The notes beneath the pieces are model-generated. The model was not told where the DNA came from. It worked only from the letters and a program-made list of their open reading frames with translations, and did no database searches. DNA of 64,000 bases from Paracentrotus lividus. Its lineage: Eukaryota; Echinodermata; Echinoidea; Camarodonta; Echinidae. The position numbers were made by a program, and so were the translations under genes. Where the stretch lies: positions 27,146,588 through 27,210,587 of the forward strand of contig CALNVZ010003429.1 in the NCBI GenBank assembly GCA_940671915.1. The letters are read 5' to 3'. Below are positions 23,434 to 34,101 of this stretch, one piece after another. The first letter of the stretch is position 1. Every line of letters starts with the position of its first letter.

Positions 23434-23705
23434 CTTTGTATCTAGCTCATAACATTCAGAGCAAGAGAGCACGAAGATAACGGGCAGCTTTATATAGTGC
23501 AGAATGGATATTTGGCTGCAAATCTGATGGCAGAGAAGTGAATGTTGCTTTTGTCGTTGGCACTTTCCAAGGAGTCCCATCTAAGTCGGAACCGATGGGA
23601 CTTGTTGTTGAAGATCTTGTGCTTGAGTGTCCTGCTGCGCTGGTGAGCACTGGCATGATATGGAACCACCAAATGCAGCAAGACCAAACTGTGTGTTGTT
23701 GAAAC
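23434..23705 (-). pseudogene. vWA-like exon 1, two compensating frameshifts
   Basis: Acceptor TTATTTCAG before 23,705 and donor GTATGTGAG after 23,434; 272 bp. The first codons give FNNTQFGLAAFGG and the last give KLPVIFVLSCSECYELDTK, in the same frame. Between them that frame has a stop, while another frame reads HASAHQRSRTLKHKIF and then SAIRFAAKYPF, so the coding signal shifts out and back. The order FGLxxFGG, AIxFAAxYPF, VIFVLSCSxC fits a von Willebrand A-like domain of apolipophorin-type proteins, from memory. The frameshifts suggest a pseudogene, or sequence errors. Confidence 0.45.
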
Positions 23706-25507
23706 CTGAAATAAAACAAGTAACAATATTTATAAATCACACAGATTCTAATCATTTTCATAAAATAATATTGAATGCAGCTGGGGTAAACTGAATGTCA
23801 TCATCGTCATTGAGGCCAAGGAAAAAATGAGTAAGAAAAAAAAAGAAAAAAAAAGAAAAAAAAAGAAAAAGCAGTCATCATAGGGAATTGATTGATTTTA
23901 CATGAAGAGTAGTTGAAAAGAGACAGGCAGAAGTTATAAATGCATGAAATCACAAGTGGGACAATGTTTTGCAGTTTTGTCCAGACAGGTGGGGTGGGGA
24001 CAGGGGCAAAGCAGGACTCCCCCAAAACCTCGATAAAAGAATTCCTAAATCAATAAATTTTCGTCTTCCAGAAACATCGAGGATAAAAAAATACGAAAAA
24101 AGGGGAAAAAGACGAAAAAAGGGAAGAAATGAGAGGAAAGAAATATAAGGGTCTTAATTTAGGCTATTCTAGCTCGGGGCTTTTTCAGACCTTGCTGAAA
24201 CGAACGGGCGGGGGTAGCAGCCCTAATTTGCTTTTACCATTTCCTCATTATTCTTCCTCCCTTCCTACCTTCTAAAACTAATTATAAGATCGTTTTATTT
24301 TCCAAGGGTGGACCCACACTGTAAAAAAATATAGAAAGGGGTCTGTGTATTTTCACAGCAAATCTGCTGTCAGCAGAGTCACCATAAAAAATGTAAAAAA
24401 AAAAAAAAACAGTTTTGTTGTAAGTTTCTCCTGCAAATACAGGGGCCGTGGAGCCGGGGGGGGGGGGGGGGGGGCTTTTTCCAGCCAACGTGTACAAAAA
24501 CGCAAAAACGACCATACATTTGTGATTTTTAGCCTGTTCGGCCCCCCCCCCCCACCCCACTTTCGGCTCAGCCCCTCCACTTTCAAAAACGCTCTGCGGC
24601 CCCTGAAATAATTACGTGAGAAATACAAAATATACATCAGGAGTAGATTCTAACACATTTATTTTGTTTTATGCTATAAAACTCTAATGATTGATATTCA
24701 TTCTTCTCTTTCATCAATTCTTAAGGGAGAATTTAACAGCAAAACTGTATTTTAAATTACATTTTTGTATGGCGACTCTGCTGACATCACTTTGCTGTAG
24801 AGGTCTAGTCTATTTTTTCTGTATTTTTTTTTTCATAATAGTGAACTTTAGTTCTGATAACTGTTCTCCCAGTGAACCTTGAACAATTTGTTCCCATGTA
24901 GATCTAGGGCCTACTTCTTTCCTAAATTTCCATAGTGACTTGTCTGTAGATTACAGAGTGAGAGCAAATGATGTCTCTTTTTGCAAGATCTCCCTTAAAA
25001 ATGTTAAATGGGCCTGGACCCCCATTTCGACTGATCCAAACGACAGGAGTTGTAGACTACCTATTAGGCCTAGAAGTCTGGTCGTAAGATCTAGCCCTAG
25101 ATCTAGGCCTAGAGTCTACTTTTTACTGTGGCAGTCCGTACACGTATCGTCAATGAGAAGTAGGACCCTGTAAAGGATTTGATTTTGTACAACATGTATT
25201 GATATAAAATTTGTGCACACTTTATTGTCAAGGCCTAGACTAGGCCTAGACTGACCCTCGCTTCGGCGCTAGTGCTGTCTATAGTTAGGGCTATTGTTTC
25301 TTGTTAGGCCTAGCCTAGGGCTAGGCCTAGGATGGGGGCCCGTTGTCCGGACACTTAAGCAGAAAAAACATCATCTTTTGCTCTCGATTTTCTCAAAATT
25401 ATGTGCAGCAAATAGCAAAAATATTTGTGAACATTTGTGTGTTGTTATATTGTCTGATATTATTTTCAATCAATTAATTGAAATACTGATCACAAACTCA
25501 TCTCTCT
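23706..25507. other. unassigned, with G/C runs and AGGCCTAG-rich DNA
   Basis: 23,827-23,868 is an (AAAAAG)n-like tract. 24,436-24,475 and 24,541-24,560 hold long G and C runs within a dispersed repeat (GGGGCCGTGGAGCC), whose relative is near 51,488. 25,225-25,335 is dense in AGGCCTAG. No exon was supported. Confidence 0.4.
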
Positions 25508-26019
25508 NNNNNNNNNNNNNNNNNNNNNNNNNNNNNNNNNNNNNNNNNNNNNNNNNNNNNNNNNNNNNNNNNNNNNNNNNNNNNNNNNNNNNNNNNNNNN
25601 NNNNNNNNNNNNNNNNNNNNNNNNNNNNNNNNNNNNNNNNNNNNNNNNNNNNNNNNNNNNNNNNNNNNNNNNNNNNNNNNNNNNNNNNNNNNNNNNNNNN
25701 NNNNNNNNNNNNNNNNNNNNNNNNNNNNNNNNNNNNNNNNNNNNNNNNNNNNNNNNNNNNNNNNNNNNNNNNNNNNNNNNNNNNNNNNNNNNNNNNNNNN
25801 NNNNNNNNNNNNNNNNNNNNNNNNNNNNNNNNNNNNNNNNNNNNNNNNNNNNNNNNNNNNNNNNNNNNNNNNNNNNNNNNNNNNNNNNNNNNNNNNNNNN
25901 NNNNNNNNNNNNNNNNNNNNNNNNNNNNNNNNNNNNNNNNNNNNNNNNNNNNNNNNNNNNNNNNNNNNNNNNNNNNNNNNNNNNNNNNNNNNNNNNNNNN
26001 NNNNNNNNNNNNNNNNNNN
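25508..26019. other. assembly gap, 512 N
   Basis: A run of N. The long open frames that cross it on both strands are artefacts. Confidence 0.99.
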
Positions 26020-26166
26020 ACTTTCATTTTTAGTCGTTGTTACGCGTGAAACATCATTAAGAAACCTACAACAACATTTCAACATTAGATTGATTAAATT
26101 GACCAGTATAATTCACTTTCGCTCATCATCACTGAAAGTTACGCTGTAAATAGGGGTGGTGGAAGT

Positions 26167-26197
26167 ACAGCCCCGTCGCCTTCGGCAACGGGGCTGT
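26167..26197. repeat. hairpin with TTC/GAA triloop (1)
   Basis: Arms of 14 bp around a TTC loop at 26,181-26,183 (minus strand C-GAA-G), ACAGCCCCGT and GCC against GGC and ACGGGGCTGT, with one mismatch. Confidence 0.8.
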
Positions 26198-26788
26198 GTA
26201 TAGTTACCACTGGCACTATAGATCTATAGACTATGTAGATCTAGATCTAGTCTTTGGGGGCAGCTGTCCCGGGGGTGCGCCCAGCCTCAGGCCGCACACG
26301 TATGAATTGTATTAGACCTAACGTTAGAGTAGAATGAGATTCTAACTTAATTAGATCTAGATCTAAGCCTAACTTTTCTAGGCCAAGGTAGAATTGTCTC
26401 TAGTAAATCTAGATCTAGAGACAGTAACATTAGACCTACTAGCCACTAAATCTAAGGCTAAATTTCGTAGGCCTACTGTTCTGTTGAGAATGCAGGATTG
26501 ATACATTGGAGTTTCACTTCATCATTTCAATTTTCCTTAATTTCTTCATTGTCAGACATCACATCAGTCATCACTCATAACTTCAGTTCAGGACAGAAGT
26601 TCAGTTCAACTTCACCCTCAACTCAACTTCAGACTCATTCAGGGATAGATTCCCGACTTTAATACAGTCAGACACTTCTAACTTTTTTTTTTAGATCTAT
26701 CTGGGATCTAGATCTAAGTAGTATTCCAGCCTTTTCCCCCTAGATATCCCAAGCCTGTTTTATAAACTCATATAGTCTCCTAGCCCCG

Positions 26789-26815
26789 GGACGCCGCCAC
26801 GAAGTGGCGGCGTCC
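26789..26815. repeat. hairpin with GAA triloop (2)
   Basis: Perfect 12-bp arms, GGACGCCGCCAC and GTGGCGGCGTCC, around GAA at 26,801-26,803, closed by a C-G pair. Confidence 0.9.
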
Positions 26816-26938
26816 TGAAGTAAACATATACATCTGGCCCAAGCTCACCGTCTTCCCCAATAACAACCATAGAAATTTCAACCACCCCAAAAAATTGTTA
26901 CTACAAAATGACCTACCAATACATGCAATGACACTTAC

Positions 26939-27044
26939 CTCAGCATACACCCCGAGATTTGAAAAAATAACAGATTATAGCCCCACCCAAATAAGATGAT
27001 TCCTTTGGATTTCCGTCATGCCCTGAAATTGTCCGATCCGCCAT
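26939..27044 (-). promoter_or_regulatory. candidate first exon or YY1-type initiator
   Basis: On the minus strand CAACATGGCGGATCGG (ATG at 27,044-27,042) matches the AANATGGCGG form bound by YY1 near many metazoan start sites. A near-perfect donor, GCTGAG/GTAAGTGTC, follows at 26,939. The frame from this ATG runs 34 codons (MADRTISGHDGNPKESSYLG...) and meets TGA exactly at the donor. It is therefore either a non-coding or short-upstream-ORF first exon, or coincidence. It lies upstream, on the same strand, of the vWA-like exons. Confidence 0.3.
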
Positions 27045-27548
27045 GTTGATTAAGCTTTCTAGTATTATTAGTATCGTGCGTAGCTGATAAAAGTCAATTG
27101 TATAGTTTTAAAATTCATTACGGAAAAAGAGGCTGACGCGCGAAAAAGGTTCAAAAATAAAAAACAAATAAACTCATGACTATTCATATGCTAAATTAAT
27201 CTCATTTTATTTTGGTTAATTACCACATAATGAAATAAAAACATAATTATTTAACATGACTTGTCTAAAGGCTAACGATGGAATATCCATGACGCATGCA
27301 TTACTATTACAAATGGCACAAAACTTCAACACGAATTGTTTTACTGAAGAAGTCTGGAGATTTTGACCCCCAAATATCATATGGCCATCAAAGTATCAAC
27401 AAAGACGATAGTGTTCCGGTCTCATTTGTAAGTACATCAATTAAATAGCTAATAATATAATAGAGCATTATAGATTAAGGAATTATGTTACTTGCCGGCA
27501 AAAGCGGCGGAAAACGGCTTCACATGGCCGTTAAAGTTCAATAAAGCG

Positions 27549-27575
27549 TAGCCCGCACACTTCGTGTGCGGGCTA
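27549..27575. repeat. hairpin with TTC/GAA triloop (3)
   Basis: Perfect 12-bp arms, TAGCCCGCACAC and GTGTGCGGGCTA, around TTC at 27,561-27,563. On the minus strand the apex reads CAC-GAA-GTG, identical to hairpin 2. Confidence 0.9.
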
Positions 27576-28944
27576 GTCGTAGTAAATAGTCTCCATACCA
27601 TAGCATGACCATGTCTCTTTCACTTTCAGGAACTGCCTACTTGTAAAACAATACATGGGACTATTGTAACATAAGACGGTTTCAATGGAAACATAAAAAT
27701 GCGATCAAACAAAAGATGAATTTAGGCCTCTATAAATCTATCACAAAAATAAAGAAACTAATCTACCGATAGCTTGGAAATGCCTTGAATGCTTAATTAG
27801 AAAATAAAAAGAAAACGGATCAAGACTATTTCAAACAAAGCAATAAAACAAACGATAAACTTACCGATTATCACTTGATGACAAGAGTGTTTAGTACGCG
27901 AATCCCATACACAATTTCACCGCACAAATTTCATCATGCAACTTGCAAAGTTTGATGGGGCGGAGCCAATGTTACGTCATTGAAACTCTTAATTGCGATT
28001 CGTCAAAAGTGGAAACAGCCGTGTCCCAAACCGGATCAAATCGCTCCCAGAGCGATCCCATAAAAACCGTACCGGTTGCCGTTCCGGCTAGCACGGCCCG
28101 GCCCGTGTGTTTGGTGTGACCAATGTCATTGCAATCGTACACGGCCGATTCATTTCGACCGTTTTTGCCCACCGTTGAACCGGAACGGGCCCGTGCCGGG
28201 ACCCGTACCGGACTCGGTGTGACGAGGCCTACACAAGCTGACTGCTGGTCTGGCTGGACCTATCTTGACAATCTGATCAAAGTATATTGGTAGGTAGAAA
28301 TGACTTGAAGAGTATAGGCCTGTGATATAGGACTAACATGCATTCTGTTTTGGACTACATGGCCAGTACGGTTCTTAATTATTTCGGTTGAGACGTTAGA
28401 CCTAACGTTAGGTATTAAACTTGCTTGAAATTTATGCAGCTTCGGTCTAGAATCTAACGTTAAACCAGCTTGGTCTTGGACTAAGTCTTGAGGTCATAGA
28501 TTTAGTTGGCTAAATATTTAGAACTACGTTAGAACCATCATTTGCATCTAAATTTCGCCTAAATATTTCTAGACCTCTCGATGTGGATATAGTCCAATAG
28601 GCCCAGAGTCTACTTGATTTTGTTTGGTTTAAGAGTGATGACCTTGGAATCTAAATGTAGAATCTAACATTAGGCCAACATCTCATTTCTATATTCTAGA
28701 TCATTCTATAATTAGATCCAGTTAGATCTCACCTACTGGACTAGATTGTAGACCTAACGTCTGAACCGAAGTAATGATATTGTACTGGACCAATACTTAG
28801 GCTACTGTAGGCCTACTCTATTTAGGCCAACAAATAATGCATGTAGTCTAATGATACAGGCATAACTCTTCATGTTATTTGTACCAATACTTTGATCAAA
28901 TTGTCAAAAGGCCGGTCCAGTCCGGTCTATCGCTTGATTTTTTT
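27576..28944. other. right part of the inner element and AT-rich flank
   Basis: 28,030-28,230 is the GC-rich right end of the inner element, with CCGGNNC-type words and a GATCAAATCGCTCCCAGAGC palindrome near 28,036. 28,231-28,944 is AT-rich with repeated CTAACGTTAG and TAGGCCTA words. A 66-codon minus frame at 27,972-28,172 lies within the GC-rich end and has no motif. Confidence 0.4.
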
Positions 28945-29181
28945 TTAACCAACCATGATGTATTAAAAAAAGAAATTAACCAATTAAGTATTAAAAAATT
29001 TTACCAACTAGGGTTGGTTAAAATATTTTAACCAACTTTTTATTAAAGTTTTAATACATAATTGGTTAAATTTTAACCAACTGGGGTTGGTTAACGCGTT
29101 TAACCAACAGTTGGTAAGTTCATATTTGAACCAACGGTTGGTTAAAATTTTGCCCGGTTGGTTAAACTTTTTCTGAGAGTG

Positions 29182-29698
29182 TAAAGGGAGAATAAAGATT
29201 CTTTTTATGGGATATATATATATATCATGAAAAGAAAAGCTTTTCTATCATTAGAATGAAAATAAGGAGACATTTTGAATAGTTTTTGTGCACACCCTAT
29301 AAGGAGTTCTCCCTTTGTGACATCACAAATGGTGACCGCGTTGCCAATGGGAGATTTCCTATGTCATCAGAGATCGCAAGGCTCCTTTTGACTTCATTAT
29401 TCAAATACTCATAACACTCTGATCATTTATCCGATTTTCACCAAATATTCACTAATGTGCTTATTTGATTCTCCCGAATCCACAGTAAACCAATCATCTA
29501 CAAAGGGACAATTCTCCTTTAACGTAAAGGGGGGCGGTGGGCGGGAACGAAATCCTGGTCACGTCAGAAATATGTTAAACCCCTTTAACATTCCAACTTT
29601 CAGGAAGCTGCGATATGATTGATTACATGCAGAGAGTATTGTTTCATCAATTGGGAAGGAAATAAAGAAATAAATAAATCCTTCCTAATAGAATTATA
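29182..29698 (-). repeat. right arm of the large inverted repeat, part 2
   Basis: Continues the inverse of the left arm from 15,056 leftward to about 14,505. It contains CACACCCTATAAGGAGTTCT, GGTGACCGCGTTGCC and CAGGAAGCTGCGATATGATT. About 90 bp of the left arm's 14,595-14,720 region is missing or replaced. It ends at GAATTATA (29,691-29,698), which is repeated at 41,056-41,063. Confidence 0.8.
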
Positions 29699-29900
29699 AA
29701 CAGAGTATAAAGTATTTTGGCAAAATAAAGTAACGCAGGTTTTCTTGAAAAAAACCAGTAAAAAATGAGAATTCCTAAAATATTTAGGAAAATCTAAAAA
29801 ATCACTGATAAATTCAGGATTTCCTATCTTGGAGTGCTAAATTTCATTTTTTCCTCAGAAAAAATGAAGGTTTGAAAATTTCAAAGGAGCAACTTTTTTG

Positions 29901-30427
29901 GCTCTTTTCACTTCCAAAAGTACAATATTTTTTGCTCTTTTCAAAACCAGAGGAACAATATTTTGCACTCTTTTCGAGTCCGATGGGGCAACATTGCTTG
30001 CTCTTTTCAAATCCAAAAGAACAATATTTTGCGCTCTTTTCGAGTCCAGAGGGGCAACAGTTTTTGCTCTTTTTAAATCCAAAAGGACAATATTTTGCGC
30101 TCTTTTCGAATTCAAAAGAACAACATTTTGCGCTCTTTTTTAGTCTAGAAGGGCAATATTTTTTGCTCTTTTCAAATCCAAAAGGACAATTTTTTGCGCT
30201 CTTTTAGAGGCTGGAGGGGCAACAATTTTTGCCCTTTTCAAATTCAAAAGAACAACATTTTGCGCTCTTTTCGAGTCCAGAGGGGCAACAGTTTTTGCTC
30301 TTTTCAAATACAAAAGGACAATATTTTGCGTTCTTTTCGAGTCCAAAAGAGCAACATTTGTTGTTCTTTTCAAATTCAAAAGGACAACATTTTGCGCTCT
30401 TTACGAGTCCAGAGAGGCAATGTTTTT
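29901..30427. repeat. 33-bp minisatellite, 16 units
   Basis: Units begin exactly every 33 bp from 29,901 to 30,396 (GCTCTTTTCAAATCCAAAAG then GACAATATTTTGC). Two subtypes alternate in much of the array (CAAATCCAAAAGGAC and CGAGTCCAGAGGGGC), giving a partial 66-bp higher order. Since 33 is divisible by three, long frames exist on both strands (11-residue repeats such as ALFSSPEGQQF). No start context, splice site or unique flank supports translation. Confidence 0.9.
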
Positions 30428-31989
30428 GCTGAGCTCAAAGTTTTCTACTCGCGCTTCGCGCTTGAGGATATTGGGGTCTAACAGAGGCGGTGGAACCGGG
30501 GAGCAGGGGGCATAGTGCCCCCATTTTTTTTCATGCACTCTAAAAGTGCCCCTTTTCTTAGCTAACAATGCCCTTTTTATTTTAAAATGAAGCCTTTCAT
30601 ACTCTTTAAAAGTCCCATGGAAAATAATATTTCTTAAAAAGTATCACTTCAAATACTAAAAAGTGCTCCTTTCTTTACTTCATATGTCTTTTAAAACCCC
30701 AAATTTTCCTGCTCGGTCACTATGCGACCTCGAACTGTAAAATTAACAAACAATAAGTATTTCTTAAAAGGGTTGTACCCAGTGCTCTCTGCTGGAGACA
30801 AACCTTGTCAAAAGAATTGTTACCCACGCCGATGAAATCGGCAGGGTATTGTAAAGGGTTCCGTATGTTTGTTTGTTTTTGTTTGTTTGTTTGTGTACAA
30901 GATAACTACAGAACGGGTGAACGGATTTGCACCAAATTTTCAGGGATTGTTAGGATAGTGAAAGGAAAGAATCGATTAGATTTAGGTGATGATTGGTTGA
31001 TCCCTGCAGATTCTGTGTGACTCTTTTGTTTTTACTCTGGACCGTCTAGTTTTTCTTATCCGCGATCAGGGCCTTGGTGGCGATAGCTCAGTGGCGATAG
31101 CGCAAACAAACCCACCAAAAGTCCAAGTGCGCAGTAGCTCTTAAATTGGTCTTTTCCCAAGGTAAAGCGCAGTACTAGATATCATGCTAGGATCTAGGAT
31201 CAGGAGTTCGCTTTAATACTGCGGCAGCCATATCCCCAGCCCATATCCCATGCGCACACAAACGTAACACTAACATTATTGAATTTCGAAACAAGGTGTA
31301 TAAAGCACATCTTCTCGCCAGGTCATGAGGTAGGAGGTTTTGCAGACTATTTTTATGATCAGTACATTAATATTCATCTTCCTTAACTGCTGGGACACGC
31401 TACCGCAGTGTAGTGCGGCAAGGATCCCAAGCGATTTTCTAGGAAGCTCCAATGCCGGTGACCTGGCCTTGAGCAGGGTTAACGAACGTGCGGTCACACA
31501 TAGGCCGGGGACAGGTCAGCGTGGAGACGATTGGGTCGTTCGCTAACATTCGCTGACATAGGGTTCATGTTTTTTCAGTACATAAATTTCGAGTTGTGTA
31601 AAGCCATCCGGGGTTAGTAAACATAATGTAGATTTCAGTTTTGACCCCATAGTAGCAGCGCCACCAAGGCGTGGGTCTGCCGCCTTTGACGGCCCCTCTA
31701 GTTGTTATTGTGTTTGGGCTAGATTGGAGGAGGCCTAGGTGCTTGCAGCAGGCGCGTATCCAGGATTTCGCACCCCGGGGGGCCCGACGTGAATCTGGCG
31801 TCCCTGTGTACTTTTCAAAATATGGCGCCCCCCCCCCCCCCCCCCCTCGCCAGCATAGGCCTACGTCTTAAATGTATGTTGAAGGATTTTGAATAATAAT
31901 TTATTTGAAGTTTTTTTATTTTTTTTTTAATTATATACTTGCCAATGGTGAGTTCATGGAAAAGAATTTCTAGGTATATGAGGTATTAC
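30428..31989. other. unassigned mixture of dispersed repeats
   Basis: 30,450 has an inverted CGCGCTTCGCGC core. 30,500-30,760 resembles the AAAGTGCCCCTTT satellite family found at 44-47 kb. 30,828-30,842 is GCCGAT-GAA-ATCGGC, followed by a TTTG-rich run and ACAGAACGGGTGAACGG, a common dispersed-repeat motif. 31,747 has CGCGTATCCAGGATTT and then a C run near 31,828. No exon was supported. Confidence 0.4.
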
Positions 31990-33830
31990 CGCTATAGATG
32001 AAAATACGAATATTTCTAAATACGAGCGCGAAGCGCGATCAGATTTTTTATTTCCCCTCTACTTTACGATCAGAAAGTAAAGAATTCTAAGCAATTAGGG
32101 GTATCAATTTTGTTTAGCTCTCCATCAGAATATCATATGAACGGGAGCTGTAATTTGTCCATCAAAACGATTTGGAAGCAAGCCATATAAAATCATGTGA
32201 AATTTGTCCATCAAGTAATGTGAAATCAAACAAATGTATATTGATGTTTTTTTGTTCAGAATCCTCATAATCTGGTTCAAGAAAGAAAACATAGGCGAGC
32301 GTGAATCGCGAGCAGAAATTTGATGTATCGGAATGATCTCTGAAAACGTGACATTTTATGCATTCCTCAGGAACACAATGTAATAAGTCTTTGGAAATGA
32401 AGCGAGCGCGAAGCGCGATCGAAAATTTTGCTTTATGTAATAGAGACCTGAAGTTTAGGATCAATTTGGCCTCCATAATTTAAAGACCGTATGTTGCCCA
32501 GTAAGTTTACATGATTATGAAAGAGAGATGAATATCTATTTATCTAGCTGCTTATCTATCCTTCTGCTAACTAATCATTTGGCGCCCCCTAAATTTTAGT
32601 TTGAATTGGCGCCATACAAGTACGATTTAGGTGATTTGATGCCCGTAGGAAAATGCAAAAATAAATGTAACGTGTATTCAAATAAATTCAAATGTCTTGA
32701 TGATTAGTATCCTATAATGCAAATTATGGTAAGAGGAAAAACACAGGCGAGAGCGGAATTTTGATGTCTTTAGATGATGAGAAAACATGGCATTGCATGC
32801 GTTCCTCAGGAACACAATGTAATAACTCATTGGGAAAAGAAATGATTTTGCTATGTATATACAGACCAGGAGGAATTAAAAATTTTAGAGACCATATTTC
32901 AAATACAAAGTTGTTGACCCATAGTTTCAGGTAAATTCGGCATCCCTAAGTCTCAGGTCAATTTGTCGCCCCTACGTTTAAGCTCAATTTGGCGCCCCCT
33001 AAGATTTAGGTCAATTTGAAATGCAAAAATGAATGTAACGTGAAATCAAATAAATTGAAATGTTTTGATGGTTAGAATCCCATAATATAAATTTTGGTAA
33101 GAGGAAAAACACAGGCGAGCGCGAAGCATGAACGGAAGTTTTTATGTATTCAAATCATTAGAAAACAGGACATTTCACATTGTTTAATGTGTCCCTCAGG
33201 AACACAATGTAATAAGTCATCGCGAAGCGCGAGCGAATATTTTGCAATGTATATACAGACACGGATGCATGAATTTTGAAATTTTGCTCTACTATAATAG
33301 AGACCATATTTTAAAAACCTATTTGTTGCCCCCTTAGTTTCAGGTAAATTCGGCGCCCCTTACTTTCAGATCATTTGGGCGCCCTATAAGTGTAAGCTCA
33401 ATTTGGCGCCCCTAATTTTAAAATCGATTTTACATCCCCTTAACTTAAATTCAGTGCCCCCATAAGTTTCAGGTCATCTTGGCGTCCGTACGTGTAAGCT
33501 CAATTTGACGCCGCTAATATGTTGAACATAAATTTGAAAAAAATAAAAATAATAATAATATATAAAAAAAAAGAATTAAATAAATGAAAAATGTAACGTG
33601 AAAACAAGTAAATTTAAACGTTTTGACGGTTAGAATCCCATAATGTAAATTCTGGTAAAAGAGGAAAAACATAGGCGTGTGCGAATAGGGAACGGAAATT
33701 TGATGCATTCGAATGATTAGAAAACCGGTCATTTTACGCGTTCCTCGACACAATGTAATAAAGCAATGGGAAAAGATGATGCGAGCGCGAAGCGCGAGCG
33801 AAAATGTTGCTATGTATTTACAAACCAGGA
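31990..33830. repeat. diverged long-unit satellite with GCGCGAAGCGCG
   Basis: TTCCTCAGGAACACAATGTA recurs at about 32,361, 32,804 and 33,196, with a shortened form near 33,740. Each is accompanied by a GAGCGCGAAGCGCGA-type core and by AGAGGAAAAACA(C/T)AGGCG. Spacings are roughly 390-550 bp. The tail of each unit carries the GGCGCCCC short repeats that later expand at 35 kb. Confidence 0.65.
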
Positions 33831-34097
33831 GGCATGGAATTTTAAATTTTTGCTATTTCTAGATAGAGACCATTTTAAAGACCCCTTCTGTGTTTTTGGG
33901 GCCCCTTAGTTTCAGATAAATAGGATATAGTTGGAGCCACTAAGTTTAAGATAAATTTGGCACCCCTAAGTCTCAGGTCAATTCGACGCCCCTATATTTG
34001 AGCTCAATCTTGCGTCCTTTAATTTAAGATCGATTTGGCACCCCCTTAACTGCAGGTTAAATCAGCGCCCTTAAGTCTCAGGTCAATTCAGCGCTCC
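33310..34097. repeat. GGCGCCCC short tandem repeat, left block
   Basis: Degenerate units of about 27-35 bp on the theme CTAAGTTTCAGGTCAATTTGG then CGCCCC, mixed with the last long-unit satellite copy. Interrupted at 34,098 by the piggyBac-like MITE. Confidence 0.7.
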
Positions 34098-34101
34098 TTA
34101 A

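Larger units (their letters stand above)
26020..26938. other. CTAGATCT-rich DNA with two hairpins
   Basis: Dense in CTAGATCTAGATC-like words and CTAACGTTAG-type words, a simple-sequence flavour shared with 28,300-28,860. It also holds the hairpins at 26,167 and 26,789. No coding evidence. Confidence 0.45.
19545..28230. mobile_element. 8.7-kb inner element with GC-rich ends
   Basis: The left end reads AGGCCTCGTCACACCGAG then TCCGG; the right end is its complement, and similarity extends over about 43 bp with GC-rich continuation. The flanks are GTTA at the left and ACAC at the right, so no clean target-site duplication is visible. Inside are a polypyrimidine tandem repeat, a perfect 93-bp palindrome, exon-like minus-strand segments, three hairpins and the 512-N gap. 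No transposase was recognised. The ends resemble Harbinger ends in style (GGCCT...), which is only suggestive. Confidence 0.65.
19209..29181. mobile_element. 9,973-bp TA-flanked element with subterminal TTGGTTAAA repeats
   Basis: The ends are CACTCTCAGAA and its complement TTCTGAGAGTG, flanked by TA at 19,207-19,208 and 29,182-29,183. The left arm of the large inverted repeat retains the unoccupied TA at 15,055-15,056. Many GTTGGTTAAA motifs in both orientations fill about 19,238-19,380 and 28,945-29,170. TA duplication points to a Tc1/mariner-type mechanism, but no DDE transposase was found. The element may have been much smaller and then enlarged by the 19,545-28,230 insertion. A 512-N gap lies inside. 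Confidence 0.75.

Noticed and set aside
25294-26085. Long ORFs across the N gap on both strands
   Set aside because: They exist only because N codons are not counted as stops.
29855-30481. ORFs with 11-residue repeats on both strands
   Set aside because: Products of the 33-bp minisatellite; no unique flanking coding sequence.
31075-31110. tRNA-like GGTGGCGATAGCTCAGTGGC
   Set aside because: Resembles a D-arm but no acceptor stem, anticodon arm or TTCGAAT box can be placed around it.
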